Source of the DNA: an uncultured Saccharophagus sp.
Lineage (GTDB): Bacteria; Pseudomonadota; Gammaproteobacteria; Pseudomonadales; Cellvibrionaceae
Reading direction: 5' to 3'
DNA length: 35,348 nt
Assembly: GCA_937920545.1 (NCBI GenBank)
Contig: CAKZUG010000152.1
Location: 1 to 35,348 of the forward strand
Made by a program: the position numbers and the translations under genes. The notes below the pieces were generated by a model. It did no database searches and was not told where the DNA came from. It saw only the letters and a list, made by a program, of their open reading frames with translations. Positions 1 to 9,051 of the stretch are shown piece after piece. Each line of letters opens with the position of its first letter. Positions within the stretch are counted from its first letter, which is position 1.

Positions 1-552
1 AGGTAAGTCATAAAGCGTTAATCCTCTGTCCATGGCACGAATATAATTTTGTGAGTCGCGTAAACTCGCGACAACAGGTAAATCGAGCTTGGTTAAAAAA
101 GTATTCAGCACATTGATATAGGCTGTGTTTGTTTTAAGCCGATTTGCAATCACACCAATATGAACGTCTAAATCGAGTAAACCCTCACGTTGCCACCCCA
201 TAAAAAATCGCATAAACGCTTTTATGTCGGTTGGGCTGGGAAGCACAGGCACTAGAATTGTGTCACCTTTGTTGATTATGGCTTTTATGGTCTGCATGTC
301 GCAGCCAGCAGGTAAGTCGTGTATGAGGTAGTTATTGTGTTGTTTGAGGTTGGTAATGTGATTGGGGGGGAATACTTGAATTTTTTGGCAGGCATTTGGG
401 CGGGCGCTGGCCCAGTCTATAGATGATTTTTGTTTGTCATGGTCGACAATACTAACGAGCTCCCCATGTGTGGCAAGGTAACCTGCAAGCGTGGTGGCAA
501 TCGTTGTTTTACCGCAACCCCCTTTGGGGTTAAGTATGAAAATTTGTCGCAT
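1..552 (-). CDS. ParA/MinD-family P-loop ATPase (partial, runs off the left edge)
   Basis: Reverse-strand reading from ATG at 552: MRQIFILNPKGGCGKTTIATTLAGYLATHGELVSIVDHDKQKSSIDW...; deviant Walker A KGGCGKTT typical of ParA. No ParB-like ORF visible in the window. Confidence 0.85.
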   Translation of the reverse strand, partial: MRQIFILNPKGGCGKTTIATTLAGYLATHGELVSIVDHDKQKSSIDWASARPNACQKIQVFPPNHITNLKQHNNYLIHDLPAGCDMQTIKAIINKGDTILVPVLPSPTDIKAFMRFFMGWQREGLLDLDVHIGVIANRLKTNTAYINVLNTFLTKLDLPVVASLRDSQNYIRAMDRGLTLYDLP

Positions 553-581
553 AGGTGTCTCTTATCGGCATAACTTAAAAT

Positions 582-609
582 AGATATCTCAACTATAGTT
601 GAGATATCT
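582..609. promoter_or_regulatory. 28-bp perfect palindrome AGATATCTCAACTATAGTTGAGATATCT, possible operator or AT-rich terminator
   Basis: Exact self-reverse-complement, 14+14 with no spacer; outer arms CTCTTATC (559-566) and GATAAGAG (610-617) are also complementary. Lies between the rhlE stop and the parA-like start. Confidence 0.6.
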
Positions 610-628
610 GATAAGAGGCTAGGTTTGA

Positions 629-2077
629 TTATTGCTGTCTTGCGGGGCGTCGTGTTCGGTTTTTATTTGCCGTGTTGCCAGAGGGCGCGCCAGACGGCTT
701 ACTACGGTTTTGAGCGCGCGGTTTACCGTTGGGGTTTTGCCCTTGCTCTTGCGCTTTTCCTTGGCCTGATGCTTTTTGCTGTGGGCGTTTTTTATTTGTT
801 GGCGTTTTCTTGCCTGCAAAGGATTTGTCTTTTTCTTGATGCTGCCCTTTATTTTGCCCTGAACCTGTTAGAGGTCTGGGTTTTTTGGTGCGTTTAATTT
901 TAGGTTGACGCGTATCTAAGCGCGATTCAGGTAGCGAGTGGTCTGGCTCGAAACCATCTACAAATTCACGTGTAATGGTGTTTTTGATCAAGCGCTCTAT
1001 AGATTGCAGCATGTCGTACTCGTCGGCTGCTACAAGTGATACCGCGCAGCCTTCTGCGCCGGCACGGCCTGTGCGGCCAATACGGTGGACGTAATCTTCA
1101 GCCACTTGTGGCAAGTCAACATTAATCACTTGCTCTAGCTGGTCAATATCGATGCCGCGTGCAGCAATATCGGTGGCTACTAATATGCGCACTTCGCCCG
1201 ATTTAAACTCGGCCAGAGCACGTGTACGTGCGCCTTGGCTTTTGTTGCCATGAATCGCGCTAGCACTAAGGTTGGCACCAATAAGTTGTTTGACGAGTTT
1301 GTTAGCGCCATGTTTGGTACGTGAAAACACCAGTACTTGCTTCCATTGGTGCTTTTTGATGAGGTGAATCAGCAGTTCAGGTTTGGCTTTTTTATCTACC
1401 GGGTGCAGCCACTGCTTAATGCGGGTTGCGGTACTGTTGGGCGGGTTAACGGTGATTTCTATGGGGTTGTTCACAATGGTTTTGGCTAGCTCACGTATGG
1501 GTTGTGAGAATGTCGCCGAAAACAGGAGGTTTTGTCTAACTTTAGGCAGGCGATCAATCACTTTGCGAATATCGTGAATAAAGCCCATGTCAAGCATGCG
1601 GTCGGCTTCGTCTAATACAAATAGCTCGATTTTATCGAGTCTAACGGCGTTTTGATTGCATAAATCGAGCAGCCTACCAGGGGTGGCAATAAGAATATCA
1701 ACGCCGCCACGTAAAGCCTGCATTTGAGGGTTGATCTTGACGCCACCAAACACAACGCACGATTTAATCGGTACATTGCGGCTGTATTGGCTCACGCTTT
1801 CGGCAACTTGCGCCGCCAGTTCACGCGTAGGAGCAAGGACTAATGCGCGTGCATAATTGCCTTTGGGGCGTGTATTTGCACTGGCGAGTAAGCGCTCAAC
1901 CATAGGTAAAGTAAAACCGGCTGTTTTACCTGTACCCGTTTGTGCTGCGGCCATTACGTCGTTGCCTTTTAATACGGCAGGAATCGCTTGCGCTTGAATG
2001 GGGGTGGGGGTGGTGTAACCTTGCTCGGTTACGGCTTGTAAAATTTTGGGTGATAACCCAAGGGTGTCAAATGTCAT
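629..2077 (-). CDS. rhlE: DEAD-box ATP-dependent RNA helicase RhlE
   Basis: Motifs [49 protein letters not shown]; basic Gln/Lys/Pro-rich C-terminal tail. Confidence 0.93.
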   Translation of the reverse strand: MTFDTLGLSPKILQAVTEQGYTTPTPIQAQAIPAVLKGNDVMAAAQTGTGKTAGFTLPMVERLLASANTRPKGNYARALVLAPTRELAAQVAESVSQYSRNVPIKSCVVFGGVKINPQMQALRGGVDILIATPGRLLDLCNQNAVRLDKIELFVLDEADRMLDMGFIHDIRKVIDRLPKVRQNLLFSATFSQPIRELAKTIVNNPIEITVNPPNSTATRIKQWLHPVDKKAKPELLIHLIKKHQWKQVLVFSRTKHGANKLVKQLIGANLSASAIHGNKSQGARTRALAEFKSGEVRILVATDIAARGIDIDQLEQVINVDLPQVAEDYVHRIGRTGRAGAEGCAVSLVAADEYDMLQSIERLIKNTITREFVDGFEPDHSLPESRLDTRQPKIKRTKKPRPLTGSGQNKGQHQEKDKSFAGKKTPTNKKRPQQKASGQGKAQEQGQNPNGKPRAQNRSKPSGAPSGNTANKNRTRRPARQQ

Positions 2078-2217
2078 AGTTTAGCTGCGCTTAAGAAAAA
2101 GCCGATTCTACCTCAGTGCAGCCTTTGAACCTATTAATTGCGTGTTTTATTTGTATTAATGCGATTCAAATACCGTATGGTAGTGGATGTAGCGAGTATT
2201 TATTTTTAGTCGCATGT

Positions 2218-2262
2218 TTGTCAGTGCTCTCTTTGTCAGCGCTATCTTTATTAGCTCTCTCT
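2218..2262 (+). repeat. Three degenerate 15-bp tandem units upstream of arfB
   Basis: TTGTCAGTGCTCTCT / TTGTCAGCGCTATCT / TTATTAGCTCTCTCT read directly from the sequence. Confidence 0.6.
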
Positions 2263-2327
2263 TTAGGGCCACCATTAAAGGCACCGTTTTTTATCAGCAC
2301 CATTTTTAAGAATATAAAAGGTATTTC

Positions 2328-2735
2328 ATGATTATTATCTCATCTAATCAATCTATATCGCTTGACGAAGTCGAGCTAACTGCCATGCGTTCCCAAGGTG
2401 CAGGCGGTCAAAATGTGAATAAAGTATCGACGGCCATTCACTTGCGTTTTGATATTCATGCATCGTCGCTTAGTGAATTTTACAAAGCGCGCTTACTCAA
2501 CCTAAAAGACTCGCGCATTACAAAAGAGGGTGTGTTGGTATTAAAGGCGCAGCAGCATCGTACCCAAGAAAAAAACCGTGAAGATGCCATTAAGCGATTA
2601 AAGCAGATTATTCAAAAAGCGGGGGTTGTGCAAAAAATTCGTAAGCCCACCAAGCCCAGCCGTGCAGCAAATAAGCGGCGTTTAGAATCAAAAACTAAGC
2701 GCAGTCATGTGAAGCAAATGCGTGCAAAACCGTAA
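2328..2735 (+). CDS. arfB: Alternative ribosome-rescue factor ArfB (YaeJ), class-I release-factor-like peptidyl-tRNA hydrolase
   Basis: GAGGQNVNKVSTAIHLRFD (GGQ motif) in a 135-aa protein with a basic C-terminal tail (RAANKRRLESKTKRSHVKQMR). Confidence 0.93.
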   Translation: MIIISSNQSISLDEVELTAMRSQGAGGQNVNKVSTAIHLRFDIHASSLSEFYKARLLNLKDSRITKEGVLVLKAQQHRTQEKNREDAIKRLKQIIQKAGVVQKIRKPTKPSRAANKRRLESKTKRSHVKQMRAKP

Positions 2736-2907
2736 GTGCATATCCAATGAGAAAACCGTGAATAGTCTGAGGGGAGACCTGTTGCGTACAATCTGGATTA
2801 GAAATTGCTACATGAATGGACAAGTCGTTATTTTTTTCGGTGTAGGCGCACAAAAACAGTGATATAGCCTGCAATTTTAAAGAGCATGTTGATAAAAGCG
2901 AGCCATA

Positions 2908-3822
2908 ATGGTGCAGGAATACCTTAAGCAAGCCATAAAAGCGCATAAACTCCCCTCTCACTTTGCCCAATTTGTGAGCGATTTTTATTTGCCTGTCGCC
3001 CACAATGTTAACGATAAGCTTCAATCTTTACGCCAAACATCCTCTCACAAAACGCTTATGCTAGGTGTGCAAGGCACACAAGGTAGCGGTAAAAGTACCC
3101 TTGCTGATTTTTTAAAGCGCATACTGCAAACACAATACGGTTTAAGTGTGGCCGTTGTTTCTATCGATGATTTTTACCATACCCTTGCGTCTCGTAAGCA
3201 GCTTGCCAACGATGTTCATCCATTACTGGTGACGCGTGGCGTACCTGGCACGCATGATATTCCGTTAGCTAAATATACACTCGAAACCTTGCTGGATTTA
3301 AAAGAGGGCGAGCAGCTAGCCTTACCGCGTTTTGATAAAGCCATTGATGACCGCGCCGATGAATCCTCTTGGCCCGTTGTTGAAGGGCCTATTGATATTG
3401 TTATTTTTGAAGGCTGGTGTGTTGGCGCGAAACCGCAATTATCCGAGCAGCTTATAGATGCCGTTAATGCTTTTGAGCAAACAGAAGATGCCGACGGCAG
3501 CTATAGGCAGTATGTGAATACTCAGCTTGCCGACCGCTACCCTGCGATATTTGATCTGTTTGATGCCTTGGTTGTCATGACGGCCCCCAGCTTTGATGTG
3601 GTGTACCAGTGGCGTGCACTGCAAGAGAAGAAGCTCGCCGATAAGCTGGCCTTAGACCCAACGCTTGACGCTAGTGGCGTATTAAACGATGTGCAGCTAA
3701 CACGCTTTATTTCGCATTATGAGCGTTTAACGTCGCATTGCTTAGAAACATTACCGCAGCAAGCCGACTGGGTCTTGACGCTTGATGCAGAGCACAATAT
3801 TACACATATGCACAGCTGTTAA
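2908..3822 (+). CDS. D-glycerate 3-kinase-like P-loop kinase
   Basis: Walker A GTQGSGKST, VSIDDFYHT, GVPGTHDIPL, IFEGWCVG: features of the plant-type glycerate kinase family. Adjacent to 3-phosphoglycerate-using genes. Confidence 0.8.
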   Translation: MVQEYLKQAIKAHKLPSHFAQFVSDFYLPVAHNVNDKLQSLRQTSSHKTLMLGVQGTQGSGKSTLADFLKRILQTQYGLSVAVVSIDDFYHTLASRKQLANDVHPLLVTRGVPGTHDIPLAKYTLETLLDLKEGEQLALPRFDKAIDDRADESSWPVVEGPIDIVIFEGWCVGAKPQLSEQLIDAVNAFEQTEDADGSYRQYVNTQLADRYPAIFDLFDALVVMTAPSFDVVYQWRALQEKKLADKLALDPTLDASGVLNDVQLTRFISHYERLTSHCLETLPQQADWVLTLDAEHNITHMHSC

Positions 3823-3853
3823 ATACGCAAGCCAAAACCTAAAAAGGGGCTTT

Positions 3854-4663
3854 ATGCCAGATTACCCAGATTACATCGTATCAACCGATCTTGATGGCAC
3901 ATTACTTGATCACCACAACTACAGTTATGAGCCGGCGCTACCCGCCATTACGGCTTTAAAAGAAAGGCAAACGCCTATTGTAATCAACACCAGTAAAACC
4001 AGTGGCGAAGTGATTAACTTGCAAGCCGAGATCCCGCTGGTAGACCCCTTTATTGTAGAGAATGGCTCGGCTGTTTATATTCACAAGAGTGACCCCCGCT
4101 TTGATACCACGCAGTGCATGTTAAACGGTAGCTACTATGTGCATGTGCTGGGCAGCGAGCGAGCGCCTATTACTGATTTTTTACAATTATTGCGTACCGA
4201 AAGCCAATATGCGTTTAGTATGTTTGCTGACTTTACCGTAGAGGATGTGATTAAACATACTGGTTTAGATGAGTGCGGCGCGCGCTTATCCAAAGAGCGG
4301 GGTTACAGTGAGCCACTTATCTGGAATGATACTCAAGAATCCTACGAAAAATTTTACGAGCAAGTCTGTGCGCAGGGGTTGCGTATTTTAAAAGGGGGGC
4401 GCTTTATTCATGTGCTAGGCGCCACCAATAAAGGTGCTGCGTTTGAATGGTTATCCTCTAAGTTGAAAGGTGATACCGCCCCACATATGATCGCCTTGGG
4501 CGATAGCCACAATGATTTGGACATGTTAAGTATTGCCGATACAGCGGTGTTGTGTCGTTCACCGAGTAACGACTTCCCTGTGTTTACACACGATAACTTA
4601 ATTAAAACACACGAATATGGCCCGCAAGGCTGGAATGCCAGTATCTTCGCTATATTAAAATAA
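3854..4663 (+). CDS. HAD-superfamily glucosyl-/mannosyl-3-phosphoglycerate phosphatase
   Basis: STDLDGTLLDH HAD motif I, INTSKTSGEV, GDSHNDLDML motif IV; directly upstream of the GT81 gene. Start taken at the MPDYPDY methionine within the longer ORF beginning at 3782. Confidence 0.82.
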   Translation: MPDYPDYIVSTDLDGTLLDHHNYSYEPALPAITALKERQTPIVINTSKTSGEVINLQAEIPLVDPFIVENGSAVYIHKSDPRFDTTQCMLNGSYYVHVLGSERAPITDFLQLLRTESQYAFSMFADFTVEDVIKHTGLDECGARLSKERGYSEPLIWNDTQESYEKFYEQVCAQGLRILKGGRFIHVLGATNKGAAFEWLSSKLKGDTAPHMIALGDSHNDLDMLSIADTAVLCRSPSNDFPVFTHDNLIKTHEYGPQGWNASIFAILK

Positions 4664-4681
4664 TACATTAGGAGAACCCAA

Positions 4682-5905
4682 ATGGGTGATTTTCATCAGA
4701 ACGGAAACATTACAACACTGCACAATTTAAAACAGCGCTCGCTTGAGGCCATGGAAGATGACCTGCGCAAGTTTGGTAAAACGCGCCCCATGACATTGAT
4801 TTTGCCCTCGCTTTTTTCTGAGTTAGAAGGCGATGCACTTCCCAATATTGTTAAAGAGTTAAGTAAAGTTGATTACCTAGAAGATATTGTTATTGGTTTA
4901 GATCAGGCCACCGAAGAGCAATACCGCCACGCACTTAAATTTTTTAAACCGCTTAACCAAAGCTTTAAATTATTATGGAACGACGGCCCGCGCTTACGTG
5001 CCATTGATGAAAAGCTAAAGTCAAAAGGCTTAAGCCCAATGGAACCAGGCAAAGGTCGTAATGTCTGGTTTTGTATGGGGTATAGCCTAGGTTTAGAGAA
5101 ATCAGAAGCCGTTGGCTTGCATGACTGCGATATTGTTACTTACGATAAAAGCTTGCTTGCACGCTTAATGTACCCGGTAGCTAACCCTGCGTTCAACTAC
5201 GAGTTTTGTAAGGGGTTTTACGCCCGTGTTGCCAGCGGAAAAATCCATGGCCGCGTTAGCCGTTTACTCGTTACACCACTTGTACGCGCGCTTAAAAAGA
5301 CATTAGGCACCAGTGAATACTTAGATTACATCGACAGTTTCCGTTATCCGCTGGCGGGCGAGTTTTCGTTCAGAAAAGACGTGATCAGCGATATTCGCAT
5401 TCCCAGTGATTGGGGTTTAGAAATTGGTGTGCTTTCTGAACTTAACCGCAACTATGCTAATAACCGAATTTGTCAGGCCGATATCGCAGACGTTTACGAC
5501 CATAAACACCAAGATTTATCACCCGATGATGCGGCGCGCGGTTTATCTAAAATGTCGATTGATATTTCAAAGGCATTCTTTAGAAAGCTAGCCACAAACG
5601 GTGTGGTGTTTAACTCAGAAACATTCCGCTCGATTAAAGCCACGTATTTTAGAATCGCACTCGACTTTGTCGAAACCTACAATAACGATGCTGTTTTTAA
5701 TGGTTTAGAATTAGATATTCACTCAGAAGAGCGTGCCGTTGAAATGTTTGCGCGCAATATTTTAGAGGCGGGTGAAAACTTCTTATCTAACCCCATGGAA
5801 AAACCGTTTATCCCTAGCTGGAACCGCGTTACCAGTGCGTTCCCTAATATAGTGGATGAAATTCATCAGGCAGTTGCGGCTGATATGGCCGAGTTTGGCG
5901 AATAA
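4682..5905 (+). CDS. gpgS: Glucosyl-3-phosphoglycerate synthase (GT81-type)
   Basis: LILPSLFSELEGDALPNIVKEL, PGKGRNVWFCMGYSL, LHDCDIVTYD (DxD-like), FRYPLAGEFSF; preceded by AGGAG; adjacent cognate phosphatase. Confidence 0.83.
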   Translation: MGDFHQNGNITTLHNLKQRSLEAMEDDLRKFGKTRPMTLILPSLFSELEGDALPNIVKELSKVDYLEDIVIGLDQATEEQYRHALKFFKPLNQSFKLLWNDGPRLRAIDEKLKSKGLSPMEPGKGRNVWFCMGYSLGLEKSEAVGLHDCDIVTYDKSLLARLMYPVANPAFNYEFCKGFYARVASGKIHGRVSRLLVTPLVRALKKTLGTSEYLDYIDSFRYPLAGEFSFRKDVISDIRIPSDWGLEIGVLSELNRNYANNRICQADIADVYDHKHQDLSPDDAARGLSKMSIDISKAFFRKLATNGVVFNSETFRSIKATYFRIALDFVETYNNDAVFNGLELDIHSEERAVEMFARNILEAGENFLSNPMEKPFIPSWNRVTSAFPNIVDEIHQAVAADMAEFGE

Positions 5906-6118
5906 TTTTCGTCTTCACCCCTTGGAGCGTGCAGGCGAGATGAATGATTTAGTGTCGTCTGCACCGGCCTGTGATGTTATTTATAGGCTTGCTGTGGTGT
6001 AAAGATCAAAAATTAACATGTTTCTTTTGTTTTAAGGGTGTCACGGATAATGACACTAAACATGCAATTTTAAGACGCTCTGCGTAAGCAAAGTGAGCAG
6101 TATTAATATCAAAAACGA

Positions 6119-6140
6119 TGAGGGCCAACTTTGGCCTCAT
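6119..6140. terminator. Hairpin TGAGGGCCA-ACTT-TGGCCTCA between gpgS and the phosphorylase gene
   Basis: Inverted repeat with a single bulge; no T-tract follows, so the terminator role is uncertain. Confidence 0.3.
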
Positions 6141-6191
6141 TAGGTAATGTACTCAATCCAGATTCGAAAGTTTAATCGATATAGGCCCATT

Positions 6192-7946
6192 ATGAATGCG
6201 TTAGAGAAAGAATTACTTTTTTTAGTCGAGACACACCTACAATTTATATACGACAATAAAGACTTCCCTGATGTTGATATAACAGTGCTCGCCAGAAAAA
6301 TAATCACCCTTTTTGATCTGGATGAAAACTGTCTAAAGCCTGCCGTGCATGAAAGTTTGTGGGATGAGAAAGATGTTTTAAGTATCACCTACGGTGACAG
6401 TATTGTTAAACAGGGAGAGTCACCACTAAAAACCCTCAAGCACTTTTTTGACGACCATTTAAAAGATACATTAAGCGGAATACATGTTTTACCGTTTTTC
6501 CCTTACAGCTCTGACGATGGTTTTTCAGTGATTGATTATACCCAAGTAAATGACGGTTTAGGTGATTGGTCGCACATAGAAGATATTGCCAAAGAGTACG
6601 ACCTCATGGCCGACTTGGTTGTGAATCATTGCTCGAGCCGTAGCCGGTGGTTTGACAATTTTAAACAGCGTAAAGAGCCGGGTAAATCTTATTTTTTTGA
6701 AGCGCCAGCCGATACAGATACCAGCATGGTTGTTAGGCCACGCACCTCACCGTTATTGCGTGAAGTGGAAACGCTAGACGGTAAAAAATATATTTGGTGT
6801 ACGTTTAGCCACGATCAGGTTGATTTGAATTTTGCCAACCCTGACGTGCTATGCGAAATGGTGAATATTATTCGTTTGTACTTGGATCGTGGTGTGAAAA
6901 TATTTCGCATGGACGCTGTGGCGTTTATTTGGAAAGAGCTTAACCACTCCAGTATTCATCACCCTAAAACCCATGAAATTATTCGTTTAATGCGAACGCT
7001 TATCGAGCATCACTCACCCGACGCCATTATTATTACCGAAACTAACGTGCCGAATGTTGAGAATTTATCGTACTTTGGTAACGCAAACGAAGCGCACGCT
7101 GTGTATAACTTTTCGCTGCCACCTTTATTGATTCACGCCCTTATTACGGGCGATTGCACGCATTTAAAGCATTGGCAAATGAGCATGCCACCCGCCCAAG
7201 AAGGCACCTTCTACTTTAACTTTATTGCCTCGCACGACGGTATTGGCCTGCGTCCAGCCGAAGGCTTTTTAAACGAAGAAGAAATCAATACTGTGATTAA
7301 CAGCGTGCAACAAACAGGCGCGCGCGTATCTTGGCGTACCGACGATAATGGTAATAAAAAAGCGTATGAGATAAACGTGACTTTGTTTGATGCGTTGGCG
7401 GGCACCGTGAGCGGCCCCGATAAATGGCAAAATGAGCGCTTTATTTGTGCGCATGGCGTGATGCTAGCGTTAGAAGGTATCCCTGCTTTTTATATTCACA
7501 GTTTATTGGCAACGCAAAATTATCAGGAAGGCGTGGAGTTGACGGGGTCGAATCGTACTATTAATCGCTATAAGTGGCAGCGCGACGAAATAGAAGACAA
7601 GCTTTCGCAGCCGCATACTCATCATGCAAAAATATTTACAGAATTGAAGCGCCTGATTGAGATACGGCGCGAGCAAAGTGCATTCCACCCCAATGCGACC
7701 TCGTTTACATTACATTTGGGTAATCAATTGTTTGGGTTTTGGCGTCAGAGCATTAAGCGTACGCAAAGTATTTTTTGTATTTTTAATTTCAGTAGCGAAG
7801 AAGTCACAATCCCGCTAGCAAGTATTAACTTAGTGGACGTTAATAAGTGGATGGATCTTGTTAGCGGTGACACCTTTACCGATATGCATCAAGACTTAAC
7901 GTTTAAACCGTATCAGTTTATTTGGTTGTCTAATAAATGGCAGTAA
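6192..7946 (+). CDS. GH13_18 sucrose-phosphorylase-like enzyme, probable glucosylglycerate phosphorylase
   Basis: GIHVLPFFPYSSDDGFSVIDY, ADLVVNHCSSRSRWF, VKIFRMDAVAFIWKE, FNFIASHDGIGLRP; genomic context with glucosylglycerate synthesis genes. Start uncertain (ATG at 6147 or 6192). Confidence 0.75.
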   Translation: MNALEKELLFLVETHLQFIYDNKDFPDVDITVLARKIITLFDLDENCLKPAVHESLWDEKDVLSITYGDSIVKQGESPLKTLKHFFDDHLKDTLSGIHVLPFFPYSSDDGFSVIDYTQVNDGLGDWSHIEDIAKEYDLMADLVVNHCSSRSRWFDNFKQRKEPGKSYFFEAPADTDTSMVVRPRTSPLLREVETLDGKKYIWCTFSHDQVDLNFANPDVLCEMVNIIRLYLDRGVKIFRMDAVAFIWKELNHSSIHHPKTHEIIRLMRTLIEHHSPDAIIITETNVPNVENLSYFGNANEAHAVYNFSLPPLLIHALITGDCTHLKHWQMSMPPAQEGTFYFNFIASHDGIGLRPAEGFLNEEEINTVINSVQQTGARVSWRTDDNGNKKAYEINVTLFDALAGTVSGPDKWQNERFICAHGVMLALEGIPAFYIHSLLATQNYQEGVELTGSNRTINRYKWQRDEIEDKLSQPHTHHAKIFTELKRLIEIRREQSAFHPNATSFTLHLGNQLFGFWRQSIKRTQSIFCIFNFSSEEVTIPLASINLVDVNKWMDLVSGDTFTDMHQDLTFKPYQFIWLSNKWQ

Positions 7947-7996
7947 GCCTAGGTCGCTCGTATTTTAAGTGGTCGGCATTAATTTAGGTTACCTTG

Positions 7997-8035
7997 CAGT
8001 AATTAATACCATTAACTTGTTGGTGTTAATTACTG
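7997..8035. promoter_or_regulatory. Near-perfect 15-bp inverted repeat overlapping a sigma70-like promoter upstream of the acyltransferase gene
   Basis: CAGTAATTAATACCA (7997-8011) and TGGTGTTAATTACTG (8021-8035), one mismatch; TTGGTG (8020-8025), 16 bp, TATAAT (8042-8047). Confidence 0.5.
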
Positions 8036-8076
8036 TTGCTCTATAATAGTAAGACATTATATTTTAGAGTTTTTCT

Positions 8077-8934
8077 ATGCCTAGTTCCCCTTCAGATAAT
8101 AACGTTTCACATTCTCGCACCACGTCGAATAACCCTTTTAGATTACCGCTAAAAAAACAGTGGCTAGCGCGAGTGATTGAACGCGTATTAGGTTTGTCTA
8201 AGCTCGCCCGTTACTATGAGAGCACCCCTGCGCTAACACTGAATAGTGAAGGTAATGTGAGTACTGATTTTCTACAGCATACGCTTGAAAGCGTGGGCGT
8301 TACGCCGCATGTTGTGAATGATCAAAAGCTGGCTTCTGTGCCCAAAGAGGGGGCGGTTATTTTTGTGGCGAATCATCCGCTAGGCGGTTTAGAGGGTGTA
8401 GCGATGAGTCAGGCATTGCAAAAGGTGCGGCCCGACTTGCGCGTGTTAACCAATCTGTTGCTCACCAAAATCCCGGAGCTATCCAGTATTTTTATTGGGG
8501 TGGATGTGCTTTCACCCAATGCAAAAAAAGAAAACGCCAAGGGTATTCGCGCGGCGTGTAAGCATTTAAGTGGTGGTGGCGCGTTGTTAATTTACCCCGC
8601 AGGTGAAGTATCGGCTATTGATAAGAGTGATTGGAAAATCAAAGATAAAGCATGGGCACCACTTGTGGGCAAGCTGGCGTTAAAATATAAAGCGCATGTC
8701 ACGCCTTTTTATGTCGAGGGTAAAAACAGTGCGTTATTTTATGGCTTGGGTTTAATTCATGAGCGCTTACGCACATTGATGCTAGCGCGAGAACTCAGTA
8801 ATAAACGCGGCAAAGCGCTATCTATTATTGCTGGCGATACCATTGTGCCAGAAGTATTAGCGAGCTATGAAACCGATGAAAACACGACGCGTTACTTGCG
8901 AGAAAAAACCGATCAATTGGGTGTATCAAAATAG
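8077..8934 (+). CDS. PlsC-like lysophospholipid/1-acylglycerol-3-phosphate acyltransferase family protein
   Basis: VANHPLGGLEG (NHxxxx(E/D)-type box), GGGALLIYPAGEVS. Confidence 0.75.
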   Translation: MPSSPSDNNVSHSRTTSNNPFRLPLKKQWLARVIERVLGLSKLARYYESTPALTLNSEGNVSTDFLQHTLESVGVTPHVVNDQKLASVPKEGAVIFVANHPLGGLEGVAMSQALQKVRPDLRVLTNLLLTKIPELSSIFIGVDVLSPNAKKENAKGIRAACKHLSGGGALLIYPAGEVSAIDKSDWKIKDKAWAPLVGKLALKYKAHVTPFYVEGKNSALFYGLGLIHERLRTLMLARELSNKRGKALSIIAGDTIVPEVLASYETDENTTRYLREKTDQLGVSK

Positions 8935-8973
8935 CGGTAAGTTGTAGGGTATAAATCAGCAGCGCGTTAAGTC

Positions 8974-9013
8974 AAAAAGCCGCCAATACTTGCATGTGTT
9001 AGCGGCTTTTTTG
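8974..9013. terminator. Bidirectional intrinsic terminator
   Basis: AAAAAGCCGCCAA - TACTTGCATGTG - TTAGCGGCTTTTTT between convergent genes. Confidence 0.85.
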
Positions 9014-9051
9014 TGGCTGTATTTTAGGTGTTGTTCTTTCTTTTGCTCTTT

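Noticed and set aside
625-897. 90-aa plus-strand ORF antisense to the rhlE 3' end
   Set aside because: Fully inside the basic tail of rhlE on the opposite strand; a composition artefact.
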